The translations under genes and the position numbers were made by a program. From the NCBI GenBank assembly GCA_002350765.1, contig DEFK01000018.1, positions 1-64,000 on the forward strand: 64,000 nt of DNA, written 5' to 3'. The notes under the pieces are model-generated. The model was given only the letters and a program-made list of their open reading frames with translations, was not told the DNA's origin and did no database searches. Position 1 is the first letter of the stretch; every line of letters starts with the position of its first letter. This document shows, piece by piece, positions 7,815-16,806 of this stretch. The stretch comes from Ruminococcaceae bacterium UBA2854. GTDB taxonomy: Bacteria; Bacillota; Clostridia; Oscillospirales; Acutalibacteraceae.

Positions 7815-7851
7815 AGCACACGAACCATAGCTATTACCATGCTCGTGTGCT
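7815..7851. terminator. Terminator after the recombinase
   Basis: AGCACACGA (7815-7823) pairs with TCGTGTGCT (7843-7851), followed by GTTTCTATTTTC on the plus strand. It separates the plus-strand recombinase from the minus-strand transfer operon ending at 7873. Confidence 0.75.
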
Positions 7852-7872
7852 GTTTCTATTTTCATTGGATTA

Positions 7873-8139
7873 TTACATAAAAAAGAATACTGAATGGAAT
7901 ATAGCGTTCCTTATTTCGCCATTGCAAAGACCAACAATACCGAAAAAAGCAAGGATAAGTATTAAAACATAGGACGCTATCATTATAACATTCATCAGCC
8001 TGTTGCTCTTAGGAACATCAGGCACATTTTCTTCCTCTCCCTCGTCGAAATCCAATTCCTCAAATTCATCGTCAAATTGATTATTCTCATACTGTTCGTC
8101 ATACATATCAAACGGATTATTCACATTATCATAGTTCAT
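7873..8139 (-). CDS. Small acidic membrane protein, last gene of the transfer operon
   Basis: 88 residues. Residues 1-40 are strongly acidic and disordered, followed by a hydrophobic segment at about 50-70 and a second short hydrophobic end, so it is an inner-membrane protein with an acidic cytoplasmic arm. Its start overlaps the stop of the CpaE-like gene (ATGA), so the two are translationally coupled. Not recognised; possibly an accessory part of the secretion channel. Confidence 0.6.
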   Translation of the reverse strand: MNYDNVNNPFDMYDEQYENNQFDDEFEELDFDEGEEENVPDVPKSNRLMNVIMIASYVLILILAFFGIVGLCNGEIRNAIFHSVFFFM

Positions 8140-9182
8140 TCATCAACACTCCTCTCTATGTTGAACATTTTATAAAACATTCTGCGACTGTTCTTTTGAA
8201 GTATGAATTCATCATCCAAAAACGGCATAAAATAGCACTTTTGATTATGGTTTTCGCAGGTTCCCGCAATACTCTTTCGCTGGGCTCGCGGCACTGAGTA
8301 AAACACATAGTGTACTCCTTTATCAATAAGAACTTCAAGCAGGTTATACACCGCTTTAAACTCGTTAGGCTTGGAACCCGCACAGAGAATATGCATATCG
8401 CTTTCTGTAAAAAGCTCAAGCAATTCCTCATCGAAATTCAAGGTGCCTACATCGGCTACAATATAATCATAACCTTGCTTTTTTGCGAACTCCCGCGCCT
8501 TATCACTTACCGCATAGTAAAAATCTATACCCTCAAGTGTAAATCGGGAATGTTCTTGATCGAGAACGCCCTCCTTTTCATAAATCAAAATGAAGTCATC
8601 CATATAATTAGAGCTTGTCCTGTCAACATAACAGGCTTTTTTACCTATGCTGTGCAAAAACTGAATCAACTGGATACAGAAAGTCGTTACCCCCATTCGT
8701 GGCAAACAACCTCCGACAGTAATGCTTTTTGTCTTGATTATATTATCAGAGCCATTTGAAACTCCCTCGTTGTTCGAAAATAACGTAGCTACATTTGACT
8801 GCCTTTTCAGCATATTCAAAATGACTTTGGAGTTGATAATACTGTTTACCCCTGTCATAAAAAACTGCACGCCTATTTCAACCAAATTCCTGATTACAGG
8901 TTCTTCGATCGTATGTCCTGCGCACATCAGGCACACAGTCATATCAGTCTTTACCAGTATATCTTTAATAATATTCTGCGTTTCGTCAGCAGAAATTGTA
9001 AGTTCATCAATATTAATAATTACGCCGAAGTATCTGTTACTATCATCATATATAATATCGGTAATCTCTTTCGAGGTTGAATCAGCCGCATGAAACGGCA
9101 GAATTTCGACCTTGTATTTTTTTGACTCACGTTGAAGATTACCTGCTGTTATAACATCGCCTATATATAATATGGTTCTCAT
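8136..9182 (-). CDS. CpaE/TadZ-like ParA-family protein with degenerate P-loop
   Basis: 348 residues. The N-terminal 140 residues resemble a receiver-like domain and the rest a MinD/ParA-fold ATPase domain, the layout of CpaE/TadZ proteins that mark the position of secretion machines. Where ParA proteins have KGGxGKTT this one has LPRMGVTT (about 160-167): the signature and catalytic lysines are missing, so ATP hydrolysis is doubtful. The Asp of Walker B (YIVADVGTL) is present. It overlaps its neighbours by ATGA on both sides and sits after VirB4, so it likely helps assemble or localise the transfer channel. The assignment rests on fold-level resemblance. Confidence 0.6.
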   Translation of the reverse strand: MRTILYIGDVITAGNLQRESKKYKVEILPFHAADSTSKEITDIIYDDSNRYFGVIINIDELTISADETQNIIKDILVKTDMTVCLMCAGHTIEEPVIRNLVEIGVQFFMTGVNSIINSKVILNMLKRQSNVATLFSNNEGVSNGSDNIIKTKSITVGGCLPRMGVTTFCIQLIQFLHSIGKKACYVDRTSSNYMDDFILIYEKEGVLDQEHSRFTLEGIDFYYAVSDKAREFAKKQGYDYIVADVGTLNFDEELLELFTESDMHILCAGSKPNEFKAVYNLLEVLIDKGVHYVFYSVPRAQRKSIAGTCENHNQKCYFMPFLDDEFILQKNSRRMFYKMFNIERSVDE

Positions 9183-10027
9183 TTTTTACCCCGCAATCTT
9201 GAGATTAGATTTTCGTATTCAGTGATTTTCGATTGATGTGACGCATTGTCCTTTTGTAATTCTCCAATTTCATACTCACGATCCGAAATATGAGTGCGAT
9301 AATCCTCAATGACTTCCTCTGTTTTCTGTTGTTCTCGTTTTGTCTGATATGATTTATTATCCTGTTCTTCACCAATATGAGTCTTGATTATTTTTATCTC
9401 CTTTTGCAAATCACTGATATCGCTGTTATTTGCTTTGATCTTCTTCCGAAGTTTCGAGATATTACGCTCAATCTTCTCGATCTGATACTCAGTTTCGCTT
9501 TTGTTCGATAGATTATTAACCGTTTCTACTTTGCTGTAATTTGTGTAAAGTGAAGCGCTTGTTTCTGCCTTATCCTTCATATACACCGTAACTACACAGG
9601 AATTAAAGTCCTCGGGGACGTCGTGCAGCCAAAGCACAACATAGTTAATCTGTTGTAGCTTTATTTCAACCGCGAGCTGCTCTTTTCCTTTGCTTGCCTC
9701 TTGGAAATTTACATACGCGGTATAGTTATAGAAATCATTTCCGTCATAAGCATTGTTCTCGATATCAATCATAACTTCCATAAGAGACTGCTTTTTTGAA
9801 TACTTCCAGCTCTCAATTGAAACCTCACGACCTTCGCTCAAATACTCTTTTGAACCAATCGGAGTGTACTCAACCTCTGAAGGCGTACGAAAAATAATAG
9901 GACTCATAAAGAAAAAGATATAGAGCAAAACAATCATAGAAAAACTGATAATCAAGCCTTTATTGCGGTTTTTGTTACGTAATTTCGCAAGCTTTTCGGA
10001 TGTAAACTCTGTTTTTATCTCAGCCAT
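9179..10027 (-). CDS. Membrane-anchored coiled-coil protein of the transfer operon
   Basis: 282 residues. One transmembrane segment at about 25-45, an extracytoplasmic beta-rich domain (about 60-165), and a long charged coiled coil (about 180-280) with heptads of Ile/Leu and Lys/Glu. Its start overlaps the stop of VirB4 and its end overlaps the CpaE-like gene. It may be a structural or spacer part of the cell-envelope complex. Family not recognised. Confidence 0.65.
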   Translation of the reverse strand: MAEIKTEFTSEKLAKLRNKNRNKGLIISFSMIVLLYIFFFMSPIIFRTPSEVEYTPIGSKEYLSEGREVSIESWKYSKKQSLMEVMIDIENNAYDGNDFYNYTAYVNFQEASKGKEQLAVEIKLQQINYVVLWLHDVPEDFNSCVVTVYMKDKAETSASLYTNYSKVETVNNLSNKSETEYQIEKIERNISKLRKKIKANNSDISDLQKEIKIIKTHIGEEQDNKSYQTKREQQKTEEVIEDYRTHISDREYEIGELQKDNASHQSKITEYENLISRLRGKK

Positions 10028-12015
10028 TACGCACCACCGCCATAATAAGCCTGTTTACTCTTTGAAATCTGATGGCAGGTAAGTGGAATTGTCAAGACTG
10101 GGCTGACTATAAACATCATCTGCCTCTCGACAAGCTTCGGTACCATTGTTATCTGTTCGGGAGTAAGAATACTTCCAAACGCCGCCTGCAACACAGGAAC
10201 GGAAACTTCGTCCTGCTGGAATATCATTTTATATTGACATAGTTCAAATAAAGAACGTATCTGCGCGGATACGGCGTCGTCGTTCGTGTTACAGAATGTA
10301 GATATATTCTGCGTAGCGAGCCATACACCTACAAAATACTTTCTGTCCTGCGACATAATATCGAAAATATAATCAACGGCAAAAGGCTTGGTGTAGTTTA
10401 TGGATTTCTGAGCTTCATCAATGATAATGTTATGATGAACAGCTTCGTCAGCCGTTATCTTTCCTGAGTCATACAACTCCTTCATCTTGATTCCTGTTGT
10501 CAAACAACTGTCGTACGCTATAGACAATACGTTAAACAGCTGCATATCATAAACCGTTCCGCCCATTTTACTGACTTCACTAATATCGTAAGATACAACG
10601 TCAGCGTTGATAACTCCCGGAATTGTAGTGTGTCCGTTAAAAAGTGCGCCGAAACTCTTAACAATATCCTCGATTACAAATCTGATTTCACAGAGAATAT
10701 TGATTTGATAATCCTTTTCGGTAGTACGTCTTTTACCAAGCTGAGTGATTTCATCGTTAATCAACGCAAGCAAATCCGAAAATATAGGATACTTATTGCT
10801 GTCCAAGCCTGTAATTCCCCGATATTCATTTGTATCCTCGCTCTCAATAATACCGAATTTGATGTACAGCTTTTTGAGCATAGTCTTGAATAGGCTGATT
10901 TCGTTATCTTTCGCCTTTGGGGATTTCAGCTTATACATCAATCCGAGCTTTGAAATATGCTTGAGATAATTCTGGGTATCGTTCTCGCCTGTACGTAAAA
11001 TCTCCAGAGGATTAAGCATTTCGCTCTCGTCCGAGCCATCCATTTTAACAATAACACCTCCAAGGTTCTTAACAAGCTTACCAAACTCTCCTGTAACATC
11101 AATTATTCGCACTCGATTACCTGTAGCGAACTGATGCTCCACAAGCATTTTAAGCGTCGTACTTTTTCCCGAGCTCTTTTTACCGCAGATCAGAGCGTCA
11201 TAGCTCTTTCTGAAATAACCGTCATTTCTATTCGGATCAAAAATGACGGCACCCTGTCCGCCTTTGTATTCAGTAGCTCCGAGGTAAAAGCCTTGCGGAT
11301 CCTTCATCCCTACAAAATAAAAAGGAGCTCCCTGAGCAATAATATTCGACGGAAGCGGTATCCCCTTTCGAGCATATATGGTTTTCTTCATTTCATCAGC
11401 CGATACAAACAAACGCTGATAATCGGCTAACTGCTCATTGATATCGCGGCTGTACTCCGTAAACTCCCTTCTTGTAAGTTCACGTTCAACCTCCGCGGCG
11501 CGACGTTCCATTTCCTCAAAGGTACGACCGCAGACATAAATACGAAGTTCAAATTCCAACATACCCGTTCCGAGATTGTTAATTTCGTCAAGAAGTTCCT
11601 CAAGACGAGCCATAGCAATTCTCGCATCCTTTGAATCACCGAGGTTATGAGCCTGTGACAATCGTGACGCGTGTTCATCATAGGTTTTGTTGATAGAGTC
11701 CCTGACAGTATCAATATTCAGCGGTCGCACATCCGCTACAACGGTTACATTATCCATCTGAAACGGTGGGACAAGCCAATGTCGCCTGATTATGTCCGGT
11801 AATCTGTAAACATGGATACAAGTCATATAGCTGTCGCCCATCGTAAGATAGTTTTCGTGTTGCTTTATCCCGTTAATCGGCTGTGTTTTATGTATCAGCA
11901 CCGGATCATAGTCTTCCTTCGGCATACGATGTTTCACGAAAGGCAACTTTTGCAAAAGCGATAGCATTACCTCAAAATTTGTTGAAGCGTCCGATAGTTT
12001 TCTTGATACTTTCAT
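10027..12015 (-). CDS. VirB4/TrsE-like conjugation ATPase
   Basis: 662 residues. Walker A CGKKSSGKST at 277-286, followed by the typical VirB4 segment RIIDVTGEFGKLVKNLGG, and Walker B IIIDEAQ about 270 residues later, then the TQNISTFC sensor-like region. The N-terminal 240 residues are the usual VirB4 entry domain. VirB4 is the universal energising ATPase of type IV secretion in conjugative elements, acting at the inner face of the membrane. The gene lies in a tightly packed minus-strand operon with the CHAP lysin, VirB6-like and NTF2-like proteins. Confidence 0.95.
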   Translation of the reverse strand: MKVSRKLSDASTNFEVMLSLLQKLPFVKHRMPKEDYDPVLIHKTQPINGIKQHENYLTMGDSYMTCIHVYRLPDIIRRHWLVPPFQMDNVTVVADVRPLNIDTVRDSINKTYDEHASRLSQAHNLGDSKDARIAMARLEELLDEINNLGTGMLEFELRIYVCGRTFEEMERRAAEVERELTRREFTEYSRDINEQLADYQRLFVSADEMKKTIYARKGIPLPSNIIAQGAPFYFVGMKDPQGFYLGATEYKGGQGAVIFDPNRNDGYFRKSYDALICGKKSSGKSTTLKMLVEHQFATGNRVRIIDVTGEFGKLVKNLGGVIVKMDGSDESEMLNPLEILRTGENDTQNYLKHISKLGLMYKLKSPKAKDNEISLFKTMLKKLYIKFGIIESEDTNEYRGITGLDSNKYPIFSDLLALINDEITQLGKRRTTEKDYQINILCEIRFVIEDIVKSFGALFNGHTTIPGVINADVVSYDISEVSKMGGTVYDMQLFNVLSIAYDSCLTTGIKMKELYDSGKITADEAVHHNIIIDEAQKSINYTKPFAVDYIFDIMSQDRKYFVGVWLATQNISTFCNTNDDAVSAQIRSLFELCQYKMIFQQDEVSVPVLQAAFGSILTPEQITMVPKLVERQMMFIVSPVLTIPLTCHQISKSKQAYYGGGA

Positions 12016-12018
12016 ACC

Positions 12019-12621
12019 CTACCCCTTAATAACATTAATATCTGAAATATAATAAGCGTTTGTACTCTTATCATAATAAAATCGGCAATCCATATACTCT
12101 TTCCCCGATGAATTCCTGTCCGTATAATCTGCAATAATTAATCCATTTATCGTAGCACCTGTTTTTGACAGCATTATAGTTTCCACTTCTCTCTGGATTC
12201 TATATGCTTCATGGTCGCTAAACACAAACTGTTCATCAATATTCGTCAGACAATCTCGGGTAAAATACTCCGAAATCAATGCCTTCACCTTGCTTCCTTT
12301 AAAGGTTTTCGCGTTATATGACAATGTATCACACAGCTTTTCGACAAGCACCTTAATGCTCGCCTGAGTCTGTGAATCCACGCTGCACAGTTCCTCGGAT
12401 TTTTTGTTTATTTCATTAATCTCCAATTGGATAGATTTCATCAGCTCCGCGTCTGAATATGACAGTTTATGTTTATCGGCATATACTTTCTCAGCAAGGT
12501 ATTTGTAATTATACTCGCTGCTTTTAAAATAGTTTTTGCAGGACGAAAAGGCAAAAGCAACCGAAATTATAACGCTTACGGTTGTCACAAACAACAAAAA
12601 TCGTTTGTTATCAAAAATCAT
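12019..12621 (-). CDS. Exported VirB8/NTF2-like protein, possible lipoprotein
   Basis: 200 residues. An N-terminal hydrophobic segment (about 9-27) ends in FSSC, which could be a lipoprotein processing site though the residue at -3 is atypical. The mature part has a helical stretch then an NTF2-like pattern in the last 90 residues (YRIQREVE, then YDKSTNAYYISDIN). Small NTF2-fold proteins (VirB8, TcpC) line the periplasmic or wall side of conjugation channels. It lies three bases before VirB4. The fold assignment is a judgement from pattern and position. Confidence 0.5.
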   Translation of the reverse strand: MIFDNKRFLLFVTTVSVIISVAFAFSSCKNYFKSSEYNYKYLAEKVYADKHKLSYSDAELMKSIQLEINEINKKSEELCSVDSQTQASIKVLVEKLCDTLSYNAKTFKGSKVKALISEYFTRDCLTNIDEQFVFSDHEAYRIQREVETIMLSKTGATINGLIIADYTDRNSSGKEYMDCRFYYDKSTNAYYISDINVIKG

Positions 12622-12654
12622 ATAGATTCACTCCTAAAATGTTTTATTTTACTA

Positions 12655-12682
12655 TTGACAAAATGAAAAATGGTGTTATTAT
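12655..12682 (+). promoter_or_regulatory. Promoter of the inserted nucleotidyltransferase gene
   Basis: TTGACA (12655-12660) with TATTAT 16 bases on (12677-12682); an alternative TATAAT overlaps at 12682-12687 with a longer spacer. It faces away from the surrounding minus-strand operon. Confidence 0.55.
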
Positions 12683-12722
12683 ATAATGATTTAGATTTAT
12701 AACCTTAATCGGAGGATCTGTA

Positions 12723-13361
12723 ATGTACAATTTTCAGTATGTGCCAAAAGACGAATACAAACCAATAAAGGAACAGATTAAGCAGTTAATTTATGAAGTC
12801 CAAGATGAAGTTCGCGATCACTTCACTTTTAGATTTGACTTTATTGGCAGCACAAAACGTAATATGATATCCAGAGATATTAAATCAAATATCGGTTTTG
12901 ACTTTGATGTAAATATTGAAGTCAACGATGACGAAGAGAATTATTCAGCTACCAACATCAGAATAATCCTAAAAGAAGCAATAACGAAAGTATCACGTAG
13001 ATACAGATTCAACAAATGCGAAGACTCAACACGAGTCATTACAATTAAAAGAATAAATCATTGGAATTCATCTATTGATTACAGTTGTGACTTTGCTATC
13101 GTTTACGGAAACCAATACATACGTTTTAACAAAAAATCTCAAAAATACATTTGGGCATATCAGTCAAAAGGATATGAACATCTTGAAGAAAGAGCAGATA
13201 TTCTAAAGCACGATACAAGCAAAAAGTACTGGAACGAAGTAAGAGAAACATATCTTTACAAAAAGAACATTAACGATAACCCTGATAAGCACTCGCGCTC
13301 TTTATACGCTGAAACCATTAATGAAATTTACAAATGGTATCTGAATGAGAAAAACAAATAA
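12723..13361 (+). CDS. Orphan nucleotidyltransferase-fold protein inserted in the transfer operon
   Basis: 212 residues. A GS motif (FIGSTKR) followed by DFDVNIEV and later by SCDFAIV gives the GS, DxD and third-acid pattern of Pol-beta-like nucleotidyltransferases, with spacing closer to CD-NTase/OAS-type enzymes than to minimal MNT proteins. The C-terminal 70 residues are helical and charged. It has its own promoter, a strong GGAGG and a terminator at 13371-13396, and runs opposite to the transfer genes on both sides, which is how cargo genes are usually arranged. It could be a toxin, an antiphage enzyme or a second-messenger synthase; no effector gene lies beside it. Confidence 0.55.
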   Translation: MYNFQYVPKDEYKPIKEQIKQLIYEVQDEVRDHFTFRFDFIGSTKRNMISRDIKSNIGFDFDVNIEVNDDEENYSATNIRIILKEAITKVSRRYRFNKCEDSTRVITIKRINHWNSSIDYSCDFAIVYGNQYIRFNKKSQKYIWAYQSKGYEHLEERADILKHDTSKKYWNEVRETYLYKKNINDNPDKHSRSLYAETINEIYKWYLNEKNK

Positions 13362-13370
13362 CCGCAATAC

Positions 13371-13396
13371 AAGGCATCATAGAAATATGGTGCCTT
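13371..13396. terminator. Terminator of the inserted nucleotidyltransferase
   Basis: AAGGCATCAT pairs with ATGGTGCCTT across a short loop, followed by AAAA on the plus strand. The stem is strong, but the U-run is lacking, so termination efficiency is uncertain. Confidence 0.5.
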
Positions 13397-14027
13397 AAAA
13401 ACTCTCAAAGCGCGTAGCAACTATTCTTTCATCGGCTATTTGCCATTTCTTATCTTTCATAGTGAAGGTCAAGACAGATACGGCTTCATAGCTGTTATTT
13501 AACCGAAGCCTAGCGTAAGAATCGACCAAATAAACTTCAACTTTTTTACCGAAATTATTATTTCTCTTTTTATATGGTTCGGATACAAAAAGAGATTCAA
13601 TAGAGCAAGTATGTTTGAAGTCCTCGGATACATTTCCGTTGCCGCCTGTTCTGGATAACTCACCCTCCAAATTGTCCCGAAACTGTTTTGTGGTATAACT
13701 CTTAATATCACTAATAACAATACGCTTATTGCCTTTTGGACTACCGTCAAACTCATATCGGCTGTAATAATAATCTGCGGCTATTTTGAAAACAGCTTGA
13801 GCAGAAGAAAGGCGCTCATAATCGGCATTAGCGCTGTCACGTTGATTTTTTAATCCGAGGATCTCGGCGTCAACATCGGTTACTAACTCCTTGTTTTTCT
13901 CTTTAATTGTAATGTATTCGTCCTGTGAAGCTTCAAGCTGAGATTTTGTAATGGAAAAACTCACAGAAGATACAACAAGCGCAAGAACAGATATGATGCT
14001 CACCATAAATAAAATCCTATGTTTCAT
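13395..14027 (-). CDS. Second exported NTF2-like protein with coiled coil
   Basis: 210 residues. Transmembrane or signal segment at about 7-27, then a coiled coil to about 75 (KEKNKELVTDVDAEILGL), then an NTF2-like domain ending in WQIADERIVATRFES. The architecture parallels VirB8/TcpC-type channel proteins. ATG 14027 is preferred over 14033 because AAAGG is properly spaced. The start overlaps the stop of the lysin gene, so the operon is contiguous, and the plus-strand nucleotidyltransferase separates it from the next transfer gene. Confidence 0.55.
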   Translation of the reverse strand: MKHRILFMVSIISVLALVVSSVSFSITKSQLEASQDEYITIKEKNKELVTDVDAEILGLKNQRDSANADYERLSSAQAVFKIAADYYYSRYEFDGSPKGNKRIVISDIKSYTTKQFRDNLEGELSRTGGNGNVSEDFKHTCSIESLFVSEPYKKRNNNFGKKVEVYLVDSYARLRLNNSYEAVSVLTFTMKDKKWQIADERIVATRFESF

Positions 14028-14029
14028 AA

Positions 14030-16192
14030 TCATCCTTTCCGATCAAAAAACCGTGTATAACTACTCGTTCCTTTTCCGAATTCACATATAAATGTTTGAG
14101 TTTCGTGCCATTTACTCGTGCAAAGATACGGCGCGTACATATAAAGGATTCTGTGTTTTACGATATACTTACCGCTGTCAAAAATGTCTTTAACCGCTTT
14201 CTTAGCTTCGGAGCAAACTGAACCGCCGTTTGGAATTGTATCTGAGGCTGAATATCCCATATCTTTTTTCATTGTAGACGCCTTTGCCATTTTACTTGTA
14301 ATAGCGTCACGCATACACTGAGCCAGCAAGCAACAGCCTGTATATCCTCCGCCGCCAAGCTCATTATGTACCAAAATCTCAATCTTTTTGCGTTCCGAGG
14401 AGTTAAGAGAAACCTTTCCGCCCTTATATGAGGTGTCTGTTTTCGCTACAACTAAATCAGAACTAATCTTCCCTCCGGACGAAGCAGTCTTTGCATAAAA
14501 GTTTCCCATTGAAGCATATCCAATAACAGCATCATTGTATTTAACCTGATACTCTCCCTCGGAAACCTTTGAAGTATTAAAGTCGTTCGTTTCCGTATTA
14601 CCTTCTACCGTGTATAAAAAACCATCAGAAAAAGATATCACCAATCCTACATGGGTTGAGATACTTCCTCCATAATTAAAGAACACAACATCTCCCGGCT
14701 GAGGCTTATAGCTACTGTTTTTCGAGTGATAAATATGTTTAGAATTTGCATTTCCGTACCACATTGAGCAAGAAGCAGACCAACCGACATCCGATGGACT
14801 AACCCCTACTTGTTCAAAAAGCCAACCTAAGAATATAGCACACCAATCATCCGCGCCGCCCGTCCAAGCTTTTGTACCTGACCAATACTTTTTTCCGCCG
14901 TTACCGACTTCACCTAACGCAAGAGCACATATATCATCAGAATCACCGTTTGAAGCGGTTAAGAAATATTCATCATACTCGAATATCTGAACATAAACAC
15001 CGTTTTTCAACTTATAAGTATTTCTGTTTATATCCCAATTATGATCCTCGTCATGTATGTAGCTTGTGATATCGAACTTTTTATATTTTGTTTTTTCCTT
15101 ATCTGTTCCATAATTGTATACAACACCGCCTTCATAGGTAATGCACTTCTTTAGCAATCCATTTTTACCCTCAAGATTATGTATAGCTTTGGTTATCTGA
15201 TCCTGACGGCATAGAGTCTTGATTTCGTCAGAGGTCTTCCCCTTTAGTTCTCTTGTATGTTTAGCTTTATATTTCTGTAAAGCGTTATCTACTTTTTCAT
15301 ATACGTGTCCGGTTTTCGGGTTAACAAGCGAATCCAGACACATTTTAATAGCATTATTTATGTAATGATAATGATGTGACACGCCTTTATACGCATCCTT
15401 AGTAAAATCAATCGGATCAAAATCCTTCTGTTTATATACGCCGTTCTCTTTCTCCAGATAAAACTTTGCTACATTTTCAAAGTAAACAGCCTCGAAAGGC
15501 GAATCAAAAACATCCGTATTGGCTTTATAATGCTTTTGACCCCATGTTTCTATTTGGTTGGTAATATAATAATCTTCAACTATCGTTTTCCATATAGCGC
15601 ACAGAGTAGAAGCATAACCATTATCTTGTATTTCTTTATAAATCTCGTAATAATCATCTTTATTGTCGTCATCCGAAGTTAGACAAAAAGAATTGAAAAT
15701 ATATAGTATTTCCTGAGCCTCGTTGCTAACCTGCTCAACAGATGAAGTTCCTCCTGAAAACAAGATAGCGAAAATAGAATACAGCGCGACTATCGCAACA
15801 AGTACAATTGCAATTATTGGAATCGCCGTAGACATAAAGCCTCCGCCGAATGCCGCGCCGCCTGTCTGAGCAACTTTTACTCCTGCCGCAGTGCTGTTTG
15901 CGGCAGCCTTTGAAGCTGCAGCAGCTCCTTTGGTTGCGGCTGAAGTTCCTTTTTGAGCTGCTCCCGACGCTTTCTTCACGCCTTTTGCTTTTGGTTTTTT
16001 CGGTGACGGAGAAGGTCCCTTCTTCTTATTCTTTTTCAGGCTGTTCTTTTTGTGGCTATTCTTTTTATTATTTAACGCCTTGCGTCCCTTGTTGAGACTA
16101 TTCGCCGATTGCTCGGCGCCTTTGGCTGTATTACCCGCAAATTCACTTGTTTTATTCTCAGTACCCGGTTCATGATTATTGTTATAATTCAT
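14030..16192 (-). CDS. Membrane-anchored CHAP lysin of the conjugation machine with second hydrolase-like domain
   Basis: 720 residues. Residues 1-110 are basic and Ala/Lys-rich, then one transmembrane helix (about 115-145), a helical stem domain (about 150-380), and a CHAP amidase/peptidase domain with the cysteine in DWCAIFLGWL and histidine in STHVGLV (about 420-570). A further domain (about 605-720) with VHNELGGGGY, LLAQCMRDAI and several cysteines resembles SleB-type cell-wall hydrolases. Such VirB1/TcpG-like proteins open peptidoglycan locally so that the channel can cross the wall. It lies between the VirB3-like region and the NTF2-like proteins of the transfer operon. Confidence 0.85.
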   Translation of the reverse strand: MNYNNNHEPGTENKTSEFAGNTAKGAEQSANSLNKGRKALNNKKNSHKKNSLKKNKKKGPSPSPKKPKAKGVKKASGAAQKGTSAATKGAAAASKAAANSTAAGVKVAQTGGAAFGGGFMSTAIPIIAIVLVAIVALYSIFAILFSGGTSSVEQVSNEAQEILYIFNSFCLTSDDDNKDDYYEIYKEIQDNGYASTLCAIWKTIVEDYYITNQIETWGQKHYKANTDVFDSPFEAVYFENVAKFYLEKENGVYKQKDFDPIDFTKDAYKGVSHHYHYINNAIKMCLDSLVNPKTGHVYEKVDNALQKYKAKHTRELKGKTSDEIKTLCRQDQITKAIHNLEGKNGLLKKCITYEGGVVYNYGTDKEKTKYKKFDITSYIHDEDHNWDINRNTYKLKNGVYVQIFEYDEYFLTASNGDSDDICALALGEVGNGGKKYWSGTKAWTGGADDWCAIFLGWLFEQVGVSPSDVGWSASCSMWYGNANSKHIYHSKNSSYKPQPGDVVFFNYGGSISTHVGLVISFSDGFLYTVEGNTETNDFNTSKVSEGEYQVKYNDAVIGYASMGNFYAKTASSGGKISSDLVVAKTDTSYKGGKVSLNSSERKKIEILVHNELGGGGYTGCCLLAQCMRDAITSKMAKASTMKKDMGYSASDTIPNGGSVCSEAKKAVKDIFDSGKYIVKHRILYMYAPYLCTSKWHETQTFICEFGKGTSSYTRFFDRKG

Positions 16193-16193
16193 A

Positions 16194-16806
16194 TTATGTA
16201 TTCCTCAAAACAGCAGGATGGCTGAAAGGATTATTTAGTCGCTTAAATACAGCCTCTTTTTCATCGTTGTTCATCTGCCGCGCTAAACCGGGAGCACAGA
16301 AATCATTTTCGATATTACGATTAATTTCCATTAACCTTTCGAGAGTTTCGGCGTAAACAAAAAGGAAGGACTCTTTTTGCTCGCGTCCTTCCAGATTTTT
16401 CAATATTTCAATTTGTTCCCGCAACACGCGTCGTTTAACGGGATTGTGTGAATTAGCATATAATGAATAATAGTATGCCTGATTTGCCGTGGTATCGAGA
16501 TTGGATGAGAAGCAAACGAATTTTATCGCCTCTCTCATCGTGCAGTAGTATTTATCAAATGTTAAAATATCAAGACACACATTAGTTTCTGACATATTGT
16601 AATAGTCTCGCGGAAAAATATAGAAAGCATTCATATATGTTCCGCCATTCATTAGGTACCCGCTATTCCCCACCGCTTTTCTAATAGGATAGATTTCAGT
16701 AATTGATATTATCTTTTTTGACTGCGCCATAGTTTTAGTCACAGACTTCTTCGCGGGTTTCTTTTTATTTTTTCCTTTTGGTTTTGATTTTCTAGTACTC
16801 TTCATC
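16194..16806 (-). CDS. Unknown protein of the transfer operon with basic N-terminus
   Basis: 203 residues. The first 35 residues are very rich in Lys, Ser and Pro; the rest is a soluble mixed domain with Tyr/Phe-rich helices (TNVCLDILTFDKYYCTMREA). No transmembrane segment or signal peptide. I start it at ATG 16806, inside the end of the upstream TcpE/PrgI-like gene. It sits where many Gram-positive elements encode a small cytoplasmic conjugation protein next to VirB4. Not recognised. Confidence 0.55.
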
